Source of the DNA: Prorocentrum cordatum
Taxonomy: Eukaryota > Sar > Dinophyceae > Prorocentrales > Prorocentraceae
Reading direction: 5' to 3'
DNA: 64,000 nucleotides
NCBI GenBank assembly: GCA_963575745.1
Contig: CAUYUJ010018297.1
Location: forward strand, 58,501 to 122,500
Part shown: in pieces, positions 29,681 to 39,119 of the stretch
How the letters are laid out: every line of letters starts with the position of its first letter
Position numbering within the stretch: the stretch's first letter is position 1
Notes under the pieces: model-generated
What the model was told of the DNA's origin: nothing
Seen by the model: only the letters and a program-made list of their open reading frames with translations
Databases searched by the model: none
Translations under genes and position numbers: made by a program

Positions 29681-29880
29681 GGCGACAAGCGAGGGGGAAA
29701 GTGAGAAGGGGCGGGCCTTCTCAGAAGGCTCGGAAGTCCCCTGGCCTTCCGAGAAGTCTTCTGGGCCTTCCCCGAAGGCGCAGAAACTCTCTCGGAAGGC
29801 ACAAGGGCTTCTGAAAACCCCCGCCGCTCTATGAGAAGTCCTTCTCCTTCTCACCTCCCCCCCCCCCTTCGCTCGCCGCC
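29681..29880. mobile_element. F8 inverted-repeat element, copy 1
   Basis: GGCGACAAGCGAGGGGGAAA with GTGAGAAGG pairs with CCTTCTCACCTCC and GCTCGCCGCC. The interior is a chain of CTTCTC/GAAGG short inverted words. Copies at 47,107 and 49,425. Confidence 0.7.
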
Positions 29881-30089
29881 GATAAAAAAAATTTGGGCGG
29901 GTGCTCAAAGGGGGGTGCTCCAGACTGGGGGGCGAGGACGAGGTCCCAAAAAAAGGTGGCATCTGCAGGGCCCCCTTTTGGAGCCAGCAGGTGCCCAAAA
30001 GGGCACCCTGGGGGGCCCCCTTCGCCCTTCGCCCCCCCCTGGGTGGGCCGCCCCCCACACCATCAGCACTCGCCCGACACCTAGGTGCC

Positions 30090-30190
30090 CCGAGGAGGAG
30101 GAGGAGGAGGGGGAGGAGGAGGAGGAGGAGGAGGAGGAGGAGGAGGAGGAGGAGGAGGAGGAGGAGGAGGAGGAGGAGGAGGAGGAGGAG
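30090..30190. repeat. (GGA)n microsatellite
   Basis: About 32 GGA units. It begins a few bases inside the intron that follows the exon at 30,202 (minus sense). Confidence 0.95.
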
Positions 30191-30201
30191 GCCCCGAGCA
30201 C

Positions 30202-30243
30202 CCCAGGAAGCTCCGGCCCTCCACCCAGCAGGCGGGGTTCCCG
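30202..30243 (-). CDS. Gene A exon with cysteine motif (GNPACW), 5' end unknown
   Basis: Minus strand: SSFGNPACWVEGRSFLG, then GTGCTCG, the same ending as the exon at 28,792. The upstream frame (to about 30,380) is Arg/Ala-rich and the acceptor cannot be placed. This is the furthest-upstream piece of gene A seen. Confidence 0.4.
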
Positions 30244-30439
30244 AAGCTGCTCGCCACCATCGCCGCACGGGCCGCCGCGCGCCGCCCGCCGCGGCCCGCG
30301 CGGCCCGCCGGGCGGCATCGGCGCTGCGGCGCCCCGGCGCGGTGGGCCGAGCTCGCGCGCCGACCGCCACGCGATGGCGTCGAGAGCCAAAAGTGGCTAC
30401 AGCAGGTGACTGGACTCCCTGCCAGGCCACCCCAGCCCA

Positions 30440-30705
30440 ACCCTAAGTTACGGGTTCCATAATTGTGTGTTTTTTCAGAATGTTCCTCCACCACCCCACT
30501 GGAAATGGAGGGCAAATTGAAGCCTTCGCGTTGGGCTGGGGTGGTTTGGTGGGTGGTGAGTAGGAGCTCGCCCACACGAAACCTTCCACACGAAACCCCG
30601 CCCTGAGACCCCAGGGCGTCCACTGGCTTTCGGCTCGGGAACGTCGCGTTCCCCATCGCAGAACCATCGAACCCCACGAAGCCCAGGGCACCCTGGAGGC
30701 CAGCA
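30440..30705. repeat. Two dispersed repeats side by side
   Basis: 30,440-30,560 matches 26,310-26,440. 30,565-30,705 (GAGCTCGCCCACACG, CCCTGAGACCCCAGG, AGGGCACCCTGGAGGC) matches 9,540-9,700. Confidence 0.6.
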
Positions 30706-30709
30706 TTAA

Positions 30710-31486
30710 GTCGGGCGTGTCCCCCTACAGGGGGATCTTGGACGACAAATAATTATCCAAGTGCGACCCTACCTAGGAGTTGTAACCCCTAGGAAAGCAG
30801 CATTAGTAGTAACAGTAACGCTAAGCTAAAGCTAAGCTAAAGCTAAGCTAAAGCTAAGCTAAAGCTAAGCCACAGCTAAGCCACAGCTAAGCTAAAGCTA
30901 AGCTAAAACTAAGCTAAAGCTAAGCTAAAGCTAAGCTAAAGCTAAGCTAAAGCTAAGCTAAAGCTGAGCATCAGCTAAGCTAAAGCTAAGCTACAGCTAA
31001 GCTAAATATAAGCTAAATCTAAGCTAAAGCTAAGCTACAGTTAAGCTAAAGCTAAGCTAATGCTAAGCTAAAGCTACGCTACAGCTAAGCTCAAGCTAAG
31101 CTAAAGCTAAGCTAAAGCTAAGCTAAAGCTAAGCTAAACGCTAAGCGAACAGCTAAGCGAAACGCTAAGCTAAAGCTAAGCTACAGCTAAGCTAAAGCTA
31201 AGCTAAAGCTAAAGCTAAAGCTAAAGCTAAAGCTAAAGCTAAAGCTCCCAGGGGACTGGGGGGAACCGCTCCCAGGGGACTGGGGGAACCGCCCGGGGCG
31301 TGTTCCACTGCCCGGCCCCTTTAAGCTAAGAGAGTAAGAACCCTTCTAGGCAGAGCCTAGGTAGGGAAAAAGTACACAACAAATGCTTAAACAATGCTCA
31401 TAAATAGTCAACACATCGTCCCCTGACTATTTTTGACTATTTTTGAATATACCTCCTGTAGAGCGACAGGAACAGACAGGCCCGAC
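30710..31486. mobile_element. F2 element split by a minisatellite
   Basis: Left TCGGGCGTGTCCCCC with an exact TTAA before it (30,706-30,709). Right GACTATTTTTGAATATACC, CCTGTAGAGCGACAGG, and CCCGAC followed by TCAA. A 600-bp insert between the halves holds the 11-bp minisatellite and two CCCAGGGGACTGGGGG blocks. Confidence 0.75.
30823..31241. repeat. 11-bp minisatellite GCTAAGCTAAA
   Basis: About 37 units of GCTAAGCTAAA with variants (CCACAG, CTACAG, GAACAG), ending in six plain GCTAAA hexamers. Confidence 0.95.
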
Positions 31487-31924
31487 TCAAGGCCAGCAGG
31501 GTGTTTCTTGGCATGGTCGACGGCATCACCGCTCGCCTACCTGCAGTCGCCCGCACTTGGCCCCGCCTGCGCCCGTGGGTGCCCCGGCGCCACGGCCCGC
31601 CAGCCGCCCTGGCCCCCGCCGGCGGGGCTGGTCGCGCCAGCATGCTCAGGTGCAGACGCGTCCGCCCCGGAGCGGCCTGCTCTTTGCCCCCCCCCCCCCC
31701 CCCCCCTCCGCGGCCGCCCTGCCTGCCCCTCCACCGCTCCTGCACGCTGGCCAGTTCGCTCCTCGGTGCCCCCGTTTAGCTCTAGCGCTGGTGCAGCCAT
31801 TTCTGGGCATGGAAGGGAAAGGAAGGAGAAGAAAAAGGAGGAGGAAGGGAATGAAAAGAAAGGAAGAGGGGACGGAGAGGAAAGGAGGAGGGAAGAAAGA
31901 GCGCGTTTCTTTTATGTTCGGCGA
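31487..31924. other. No gene seen
   Basis: Tail of the 9,540 repeat (GGGTGTTTCTTGGCATGG), a C20 homopolymer near 31,688-31,706 and an A/G-rich stretch (31,810-31,905). Confidence 0.4.
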
Positions 31925-32094
31925 TGACGGGCGTCATGGGGGGGGGGGGGGGGGGGGGGGGTATGACGTGACGCCCGCCCCCGCCGTGTGGTTCCAGCAC
32001 CACAGCCGCGCCCGCGCGCACGACGCGACGAGCGACGAGCGACGAGCGACGACGACGACGCGAGCAGCATGTAGGTGACGATCTGCCCATTGCG

Positions 32095-32385
32095 CCTGTG
32101 TACACCACAACGCTCGCGTGCACCACACCGCGCGTGTGCACCACAGCGCCTGCGTACACCGCAAAACCCGTGTGCAACGCACCGCCCGTGTATACCACAA
32201 TACTTGGGAGCACTGCAGCGCCGGTGTACATACACCGCAGCAGCCATGTGCAACACAACGCCTGTGTACACAACAGTGCTTGCGTGCACCGCAGCGCCTG
32301 CGCACGCCACAGCGCCTGTCTACACCGCAGCATCCGCGTGCAACGCAGCATTGGTGTACACCACAGTGCCTGCGTGCATAGGATA
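32095..32385 (+). repeat. 18-bp minisatellite, forward arm
   Basis: About 16 units like GTGCACCACAGCGCCTGC. The reverse complement occurs at 32,935-33,215, and relatives at 34,690-34,800. Confidence 0.85.
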
Positions 32386-32443
32386 GGTAGGAGGAGCATG
32401 TCCGTCAGGATCCGCTGCGGACAACAATGCGACGTTTGTCCCT

Positions 32444-32640
32444 CCTCCCTCCTCCTCCTCCTCCTCCTCCTCCTCCTCCTCCTCCTCCTCCTCCTCCTCC
32501 CTCCTCCTCCTCCTCCTCCTCCTCCTCCTCCTCCTCCTCCTCCTCCTCCTCCTCCTCCTCCTCCTCCTCCTCCTCCTCCTCCTCCTCTCCTCCTCCTCCT
32601 CCTCCTCCTCCTCCTCCTCCCCCTCCCCCTTTTCCTCCTT
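32444..32640. repeat. (TCC)n microsatellite
   Basis: About 60 TCC units with three short interruptions. Confidence 0.95.
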
Positions 32641-32934
32641 GTTACCCCCTGTCGTGCGGCTTGGCTTTACAACGCACGTGCGCATCTCAGCGTGCACCGC
32701 AGAATGGTCGATTGAAGCGGTCCACTTGGTTCTCGGACGGCCAATTTAGCTGGAGCCTCCTGGACGCAAGTGGGAGTAAGGGTGATGCGGGCGGATTCGG
32801 GGGGACTCGTAGATTCCAGCGGCGCTCCTTTGTCCACGAGGATTTGTGTTCCATTGTGTTCTCTGGAATCCACACGCGCTCCATTTTATCACAAGGATTT
32901 CTTCTGTAATTCTATACACAACAATGGTGCTGTG

Positions 32935-33215
32935 TTGCACACGGCTGATGTGGTGCACACAGGCGCCGTGGCGCACGCAGGCACTGCAATGCACGCAGGC
33001 ATTGTGGTGTACACTGGTGCTGTGTTGCGCACGGCTGATGTGGTGTACGGAAGCGCTGTGGTGTACACAGAAACTGCTGTGCCCGCAGGCACGGTGGCAC
33101 AAACTGACGCTGTGTTGCACGCGGTTGCTGTGGTGTACATCGGCGGTGTGGTGTACACAGGCGCTGTGGTACACGCGGGCACTGTGATGTACACAGGCGT
33201 TGTGGTGCATATCGC
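32935..33215 (-). repeat. 18-bp minisatellite, reverse arm
   Basis: Units like GCGCTGTGGTGTACACAG, complementary to 32,095-32,385. Confidence 0.85.
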
Positions 33216-33409
33216 CACCTACATGTTCGTGCTACCCGTCCTTCGTCATTCCTCAGCATTCGCAGACGCCGCCGGCGCGAAACGTGACGTCATCGACCCC
33301 CCCCCCAGATGATTGCCGTCATCGGCCCGGACGTACAAACAGGCTCCAGCCGCGTCCGCGCGCACGACGACGATGAGCGACGAGCGACGAACCCCGAGCG
33401 ACGACGACA

Positions 33410-33456
<47 letters not shown>

Positions 33457-33728
33457 CTGCGGACCAGACACCTAAGCGGATTCCTAGGCGGACACCTACG
33501 CGGATCCCAATGCGCACGGCGGCAGTGCCCGGAGCGCACTGGGGGGGGGGGGAGCGTTACGTCATAGGGGGGGGGTGGAGCGGGGGCCATGACGCCCGTC
33601 ATGCCCCAAGCAATAAAGAAACGGGCTCAAAGAGAGGAGGAGGAGAAAGGAGGAGGGGGAGGGAAGAAGAAGGAGGGAAGAAGGAGATGCAAGCAGGATG
33701 TTTCCTGGCATGGGTTGCCACTGTACGG

Positions 33729-33840
33729 ACCCAGACCCCTTCGAAAACCACGAAAAATCTCACGACGGCGAGTTGTTTGGACATTCTCAGCCTCTGGGGG
33801 CCTTCACCAGGCCTCGGGACCGTCAACAAAACGGCCCGGG
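33729..33840 (+). mobile_element. F1 element, left half
   Basis: CCCAGACCCCTTCG to GACCGTCAACAAAACGG, then cut. A second F1 follows at 33,894; GGCTCGGGACCGTCAACAAA is repeated between them. Confidence 0.7.
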
Positions 33841-33893
33841 GCTCGGGACCGTCAACAAAGCGTCAGAGAAAAACCCCAATCAGTGCGATGGAT

Positions 33894-34081
33894 ACCCAGA
33901 CCTCCTCGCGTTCAGAAGAAAATGCGACGGGAGGTTTTTCGTTATTTTCGGCCTCTGGGGGCCCTTCCCAGGCCTCGGGACTGTCAACAAAACGACTCGG
34001 GATGAGAAACCGGTCCCGGGGAAGGGGTCGAGACCTCTGGGGGCCGACGTCATGGAAAAATCACGACGTCGGGGGTCTGGG
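33894..34081 (+). mobile_element. F1 element, complete
   Basis: CCCAGACCTCCTCGCG to GACGTCGGGGGTCTGGG. Closest to the consensus interior (GGCCTCTGGGGGCCCTTCCC, ACGACTCGGGATGAGAAACC). Confidence 0.85.
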
Positions 34082-34127
34082 GACACAGACCTCCACCTGA
34101 AAGCTCCGGGTTGAGGTTGCGCACAGG

Positions 34128-34480
34128 CAGCCTCCCCAGGTGGTCCAGGCTGGCCCAGACAGGCCCCCCGAGTATGAGTATCGCTTAACCGATCCCCATC
34201 CCCAGCGGCGTGGCCTGGGCCCCACTGGCCGATTTACCCCTCCACATGGGGATATAGGCCGTTCCCTTCGGATCTCGAGGGGTGTATCCCCAACTGGGGT
34301 GGTAGTTGGTGGGGGCCTCGAAGGGGATGGGGATGGGGATTGCTTAAACGATGCCGAGAGTAGCCCCAGCTGGCCTCGACAGGCTCCCAGGTAGGCTGCC
34401 TGGGACGGCCTCGACGCCCCCGCGCCGCCTCCAGCGGCGCCCCTGGAGCGCTCCGCGCCCCCAAGGCTGGGGGTGTTGAG
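34128..34480 (+). repeat. CAGGCTGGCCC repeat interrupted by F4
   Basis: AGCCTCCCCAGGTGGTCCAGG with GGCCCCCCGAGTA on the left resumes as GCCCCAGCTGGCC and CAGGCTCCC after the F4 element. The same sequence without the insert lies at 49,075-49,260. Confidence 0.7.
34175..34357. mobile_element. F4 element with 5-bp target duplication
   Basis: Ends TGAGTATCGCTTAACCGATC and the inverse of GCAATCCCC...ACGATGCCGA share T..G.ATCG.TTAA.C.ATCCCC. GAGTA is duplicated at 34,170-34,174 and 34,358-34,362. The related locus at 49,1xx lacks the insert (CCGAGTGGTCCCAGCTGG), which confirms the insertion. Confidence 0.8.
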
Positions 34481-34568
34481 ACCGCCCCGGGAGGTCTGCT
34501 GGACTCCTCCTCCTCCTCCTCCTCCTCCTCCTCCACCTGGTGACCTTTGTTTTTTGTTTTCTTTCCCG

Positions 34569-34930
34569 GGTGTAACGGCTGCTACCCGGGGGGGGGGGGG
34601 GGAAGTGGGGGGGGAGGGCGAGAAGGCAACGGAAACGGCGGCCGCGGCGTGCGCCCGCCAGGGTGCGTCCGCGCCACCGGCGCATCAATCGCCTGTGTAC
34701 ACGGCAATGCCCAATGCCGGCGTGCAACACAGCGCCACCTGTGTACACATCACACTGCCTCCGTACACCACAACAGCCGCGTGCACTGCAGCACCACGTC
34801 GCCCCCAGAGGGGGGGTCCGCTGACAGCATGTAGGGGGGGGGCCAGGCCACCCATCCCCCACGCACGATCGTTAGCGTTACCCGGAGGGGGAGGGGGGGG
34901 AGGGTTGGCCCGGGTAACGAGCGTTACGCC
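34569..34930. mobile_element. Inverted-repeat element with GGTGTAACG end
   Basis: GGTGTAACGGCTGCTACCCGG pairs with CCCGGGTAACGAGCGTTACGCC-type right end, both next to long G runs. The interior carries units of the same 18-bp minisatellite as 32,095. Likely related to the larger element at 31,925. Confidence 0.65.
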
Positions 34931-35044
34931 GGAGAGGAAAAGAAACGTTGAACTGGGGGTGCTGTAGGCGCGCAACCTGAAGCCTCCCCACCTCCACCGC
35001 ATTGGAAATGAAATTCGAATCCTGTTACTCAGATTCTGCATCTG

Positions 35045-35935
35045 GCGACCCTCGCAGGGCCCTGGGACCGTCAAAAAACAACTCAGGATGACAAGGCAGC
35101 CCTGGGGAAGGGGTCTGGACTTCCGTAGGGGCCAGCACTGAAAAAAAACAGACATCGGAACTCTGGTGAGTGGGGATATGATCATGAGCGTACCCTGTGA
35201 CTGGTGTGGCTGCTGGGCTCTGCGAGCAAACGGTGGGTACAGCTCAGCAGAGACACAACACATGGTACCGTAGCGCGGTGACTAGATCGACTCCTGGACG
35301 TCGCCGCGTCTCACATCTAAATGGCTCGAGCCAAAGTGGTCAAGGAAGCGGTGCAATTTCTAGCTGATGGCTGTGAGCAACCCTCTCTGGAAGATCTGTG
35401 ATCAATAGATACATCTTCCACGGAGCACCTTGAAACTCCGCCAACATTCCGCCTTTTTCTCCTGCCGGCTCCCGCCAGCCACTACAGTAGACACGTACAT
35501 CACTGTGACGAAAGTTTTCCAATCTGCCTTCGCCAATAGCGCATCCACGCGGAGTGGTGCGGAGTAGAACTACCACAACGACTCCGCGCGTGGGCGCATC
35601 CCGCTCGATAAGTCGTAGTGTTTGGAGCGGAGTAGTTTCCAATCCGGCTTGGGAGCAACAGACCTAAGAGCATTCAGCGGATCGGATGACTGCTCCGCCG
35701 GGTGACACAAGTCATCACGTCATGCTAGGAATCGTTAGAGGGGTACACGTCGTTCATTTGTAATCGTGCTCATATCTAAGGGGGCTCATTTCTAATTGTT
35801 CCTGGCCCCCTAGTGGCCAGGAAGAGGCCTCGGATAGAACAATTAGACGTGAAAGGATCCTGGCACCCCAAAAATCAAAGAACTTTCGAAGCATTAGACA
35901 TGAACAACGTGTAGGAGATATCACCATGGCGAGTT
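35045..35935. other. No gene supported; decayed F1 copy
   Basis: 35,045-35,160 (CTGGGACCGTCAAAAAACAA, GACTT.CGTAGGGGCC) is a worn F1. The rest to 35,935 is lower-GC DNA with several CTCCGC/GCGGAG words. No coding sequence seen. Confidence 0.45.
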
Positions 35936-35973
35936 GAAGAAACCTTTGTCCCGGCTGTGTACGGCACGAGATC

Positions 35974-36387
35974 GTGCTGAGCAGAGATCCACGGGCACGC
36001 TTGTGGTCGGGAGCCGAGCTGCACGAGGTGCCCACGAGAGCCTCTGTGGGCCCCCCTCCTGGGGACCTTGTGGGCTGGAACACCTCCGTGGGCACCCGCG
36101 GGCAGGTCGGTGTCATTCGACGTGCCAACGGCACCTTGGCTCCTCCTCCTCCTCCTCCTCCTCCTCATCCTCCTCCGCCTCATTCTCCTCCTCCTCCTCC
36201 TCCTCATCATCATCATCATCAGCATCATAATCAGCATCAGCATCATCATCACCACCATCATCATCATCAGCATCATCATTATCATCATCATGATCATCAT
36301 CATCATCATCAACAGCAGCATCATCATCAGCAGCAGCAGCATCATCATCATCAGCATCAGCGTCATCATCATCATCGTGATCAGCAC

Positions 36388-36431
<44 letters not shown>

Positions 36432-36645
36432 CTCTGGTCCTCACCCTCCTCCTTCTTCTTCTCAGCCCTCCTCCTCGTCCTCCTCCACCTCCTCGTCCAC
36501 CTCCTCGTCTTCCTCCTCCTCCTCCTCCTCCTCCTCCTCCTCATCCTCCTCCCGCACAAGACGTCAAGCCGACTTCTCGACCCCGGAAGGCAGCGCGAAG
36601 CCGCTGCAGGACGCCACAGGTGACTCAGATCTGGAGGCGACCTGG
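35974..36645 (+). CDS. Open frame through CAT/TCC tracts, possible coding flanks
   Basis: The frame holds ELHEVPTRASVGPPPGDLV and GTRGQVGVIRRANGTLA before a His/Gln-rich then Ser-rich run, followed by TRRQADFSTPEGSAKPLQDA and a GT after CCACAG. Both flanks look natural and are in the same frame on either side of about 400 bp of microsatellite. This may be a gene with a His/Ser-rich linker, or two exons with the tract in an intron, or chance. Opposite-strand readings are acidic and look less natural in the flanks. Confidence 0.3.
36139..36545. repeat. (TCC)n-(CAT)n-(TCC)n compound microsatellite
   Basis: TCC, then CAT with CAG variants, then TCC again. Confidence 0.95.
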
Positions 36646-36724
36646 AGCACCTCTCCCGCAGCCGCCGCAATCGCCGGTCCTCGAACGCCGAACCCCCCCT
36701 AGGGTCAGGAACTGCTGCTCAGTG

Positions 36725-36860
36725 TCGCCGCGGCGGCCCCGGCGACACGCTATGCCTTGCAGACAGATGGCGCGTCGCTCCACTCCGCGGGGCGGGAGGC
36801 TGGGAAAGGCTCGGGACGCTGACGCTCGGAAATGGGGGCGTGGATCGCGTGTCGCTCCGA
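36725..36860. repeat. Dispersed repeat with CGCGGCGGCGG core, copy 2
   Basis: GTGTCGCCGCGGCGGCCCC and GCGTCGCTCC words match 9,806 and 56,075. Nearby 36,880-36,960 (GGTCCGCGCGGACC, TTTATGCTGTTTCTTC) is an F5 remnant. Confidence 0.55.
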
Positions 36861-37044
36861 AGCGGGGATAGGAGCAAAGAGCTGCAGAAGCATCATTTCT
36901 CGAAGGTCCGCGCGGACCGTCGAAAGTTGCTGTTTATGCTGTTTCTTCTGCTTCGAGTGGTGGGCCAGAGCCGGCGGAGCGACACGCTGAGCCAAGGCTC
37001 CTGACCCTAACCCCCCCCTGGCTATAAGCGTGTGGCTGCAGGTG

Positions 37045-37215
37045 GCCAGCACCCCGACCAGCTGCGGCCGCAGGCTCTCCGAGTTGTCTGCCCCGCTCGC
37101 GTCGCCCTGGCCAGCAACGTCGTCGTCGTCGTCATCATCGTCGTCGTCGTCGTCGCCGTCGCCGTCGTCGTCGTCGTCGTCTGCCTCGGAGGCGTCATCG
37201 GCGTCGTCGACGTCA
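37045..37215 (-). CDS. Candidate exon, acidic run then helix
   Basis: Minus strand: an Asp-rich run coded by the GTC microsatellite, then VAGQGDASGADNSESLRPQL and VGVLATCSHT. The SESLRPQLVGVLATC part looks like a real helix next to an acidic loop, a common layout in HEAT proteins. No splice sites fixed. The plus strand also offers a Ser-rich reading (VASTPTSCGRRLSEL after CTGCAG), so the strand is uncertain. Confidence 0.3.
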
Positions 37216-37330
37216 GCGCTCCTCCGCCCCGAGGGAGGAGATTGAGGAGGACGAGAAGGAGGAGGAGGAGGAGGAGGAGAAGGAGGAGGAGGAGGAGGAG
37301 AAGGAGGAGGAGGAGGAGGAGAAGGATGAG
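37118..37330. repeat. (GTC)n then (GGA)n microsatellites
   Basis: GTC triplets to about 37,215, then GGA/GAA triplets 37,245-37,330. Confidence 0.9.
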
Positions 37331-37502
37331 GAGAAGAAGTGTGAGTGGGAGGGGTGGGGGAGGAAGGGGAGGAGGCCGAGGAGGATCAAGTGGATAAGAA
37401 AGGGAAGATGCTCTCAGAGAGGCTTTCCGAGGAGATAAACAGATCATGAGAAAGAGGCCTCCCACTAGATGAGCAACAACTTGCGTAACTAGGAAACTGT
37501 TG

Positions 37503-37640
37503 GAGATCCACGCGGATTTCGCGGATTTACGCTGGGCACCAGGGGCGGCGCCTGAGACGCCGCGAGGGGGTCCCAGCGCCGATCCAAGAAATCAACGCGG
37601 ACCTCAAGATATTTGTTTATGTAATTTGTCCTCTTTGAAC
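37503..37640. mobile_element. F5 foldback, decayed
   Basis: GATCCACGCGGATTTCGCGG and GCTGGGCACC pair with GGTCCCAGCGCCGATCC, AACGCGGACC and TTTGTTTATG. Confidence 0.6.
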
Positions 37641-37896
37641 AGCTTCTCAGCCTCCTCTCCCTCTTCGTCCATCCTCCGCTTTACTCTCGCCGGTGCACCG
37701 ACCTGGCCGCGAGGTCTCGCGGGCCCTCTCCAGCAGACTGGAAGGAAAATCAACATGTATACCGCATACTCCTCGTCCAGCGGTCATGGGGTTGTCCGTC
37801 GCCTCCTCGTCCTCCTCTTCCCTCCTTCCCAATCCCCCTCATATCTAAGAGCAGCACCATGAGTATCACCAGTACTCATCGCAAGTACCCTCACCT

Positions 37897-37902
37897 CCAT
37901 CG

Positions 37903-37953
<51 letters not shown>

Positions 37954-38003
37954 GCATCATCATCATCATAATCATCATCATCATCATCGTCATCATCATC
38001 ATG

Positions 38004-38055
<52 letters not shown>

Positions 38056-38540
38056 CCATCATCATAATCATCAACAGCACCATCATCAGCACCATCAACA
38101 TCATCATCACCATCACCATCACCATCATCATCCTCCTCCTCCTCATCATCATCATCATCATCATCTTCATTACCATCATCCTCACATCATCGCCATCATC
38201 ATCATCATCACCATCGTAGCTATCATTATCATCGTTATCCTCATCATCATCATCCTCATCATCATCGCCACCACCGTCATCATCACCACCATCATCATCA
38301 TGGCCACAATGACCATCAGCATCGTCATCATCATTGTCATCATAATCATCATCACGACAGCCAGCACCACACCACAATTATCGTCACCATCACCATGAAC
38401 ATACTACCACCACTACCATCATCATCAGCATCATGCTAATCACGATCATCATCATCATCATAATCATCATCATGATCACCATCATCACCATCATCATCGC
38501 CATCGTCATCATCATCACCATGGTCGCAATCACCAGAATC
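37897..38540. repeat. (CAT)n microsatellite
   Basis: More than 600 bp of CAT with CAC, CGT and CCT variants. Confidence 0.95.
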
Positions 38541-38544
38541 ACCA

Positions 38545-38775
38545 TCTTCTCTGTAGTCGCCTTGCCTCGTCCGTCCTCGGGCCCGTACTGCCTGACTGGA
38601 GTCGTTCTCCAATCGCTGGTGGCCGTCAACCCCGTACGGCGGGGTGCAGACACAACGGGGTGTGTCGGACTCTCGGACCATTGGGCAATCGTTGCGGCTG
38701 TTCCGTGCGTTTGCGGCTCCCCGTCAGAGCCCAACAACATTTTCTTCATATCCTGTACCCCTACTATACGCAACA
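38545..38775 (+). repeat. 230-bp repeat next to (CAT)n, copy 1
   Basis: GTAGTCGCC..GCC, GACTGGAGTCG, GGCGGGGTGCAGACACAACG, TTGCGGCT and CGTCAGAGCC recur in the same order at 40,925-41,158. There the (CAT)n lies on the other side. Confidence 0.7.
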
Positions 38776-39119
38776 GGTCACCATCGTTATCCACCTTCAG
38801 TGCCGGCGGTGTCGCTGCAACAGCGGAGGTGGGGTTCCGGCTACTGTCTTCGTCTATTCGCGTTTCTTCCTTCCACGGGTGCGCACTCATTGCGCGTCAC
38901 GGTATTGGGTTGAGAACCGCCTCTACTGGCTGGGCTCCAGGTATCCCTCGTACGGTGGCGGTGTCTGCGCCCAGCGGTCAACGGGCTCGACCTATCCCTC
39001 TGGCGCCATTGTACTGGCAGCCTCGTGTGATCTACCTCACGGTTTCCTGGTGCGCAGTCTCGCGCTCTCAAGTCTGCCTTGAGCGCTAGGTGTCAGATTT
39101 TTGTGATCATTCGGGGTGT
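38776..39119. other. No gene seen
   Basis: Unique-looking sequence with no natural open frame. Confidence 0.3.

Larger units (their letters stand above)
31925..33602. mobile_element. Large inverted-repeat element, about 1.7 kb
   Basis: Outer ends TGACGGGCGTCATGG and CCATGACGCCCGTCA are inverted, next to long G runs and TATGACGTGACG / CGTTACGTCATA. Further in, GACGAGCGACGAGCG occurs on both sides. GCATGTAGGTGACGAT pairs with ATCGCCACCTACATG. The inner arms are 18-bp minisatellites in opposite orientation (32,095-32,385 and 32,935-33,215), with a (TCC)n centre at 32,444-32,640. Confidence 0.65.

Noticed and set aside
30823-31241. Telomeric repeat
   Set aside because: The unit is GCTAAGCTAAA, not the TTTAGGG type, and it is internal to an F2 element.
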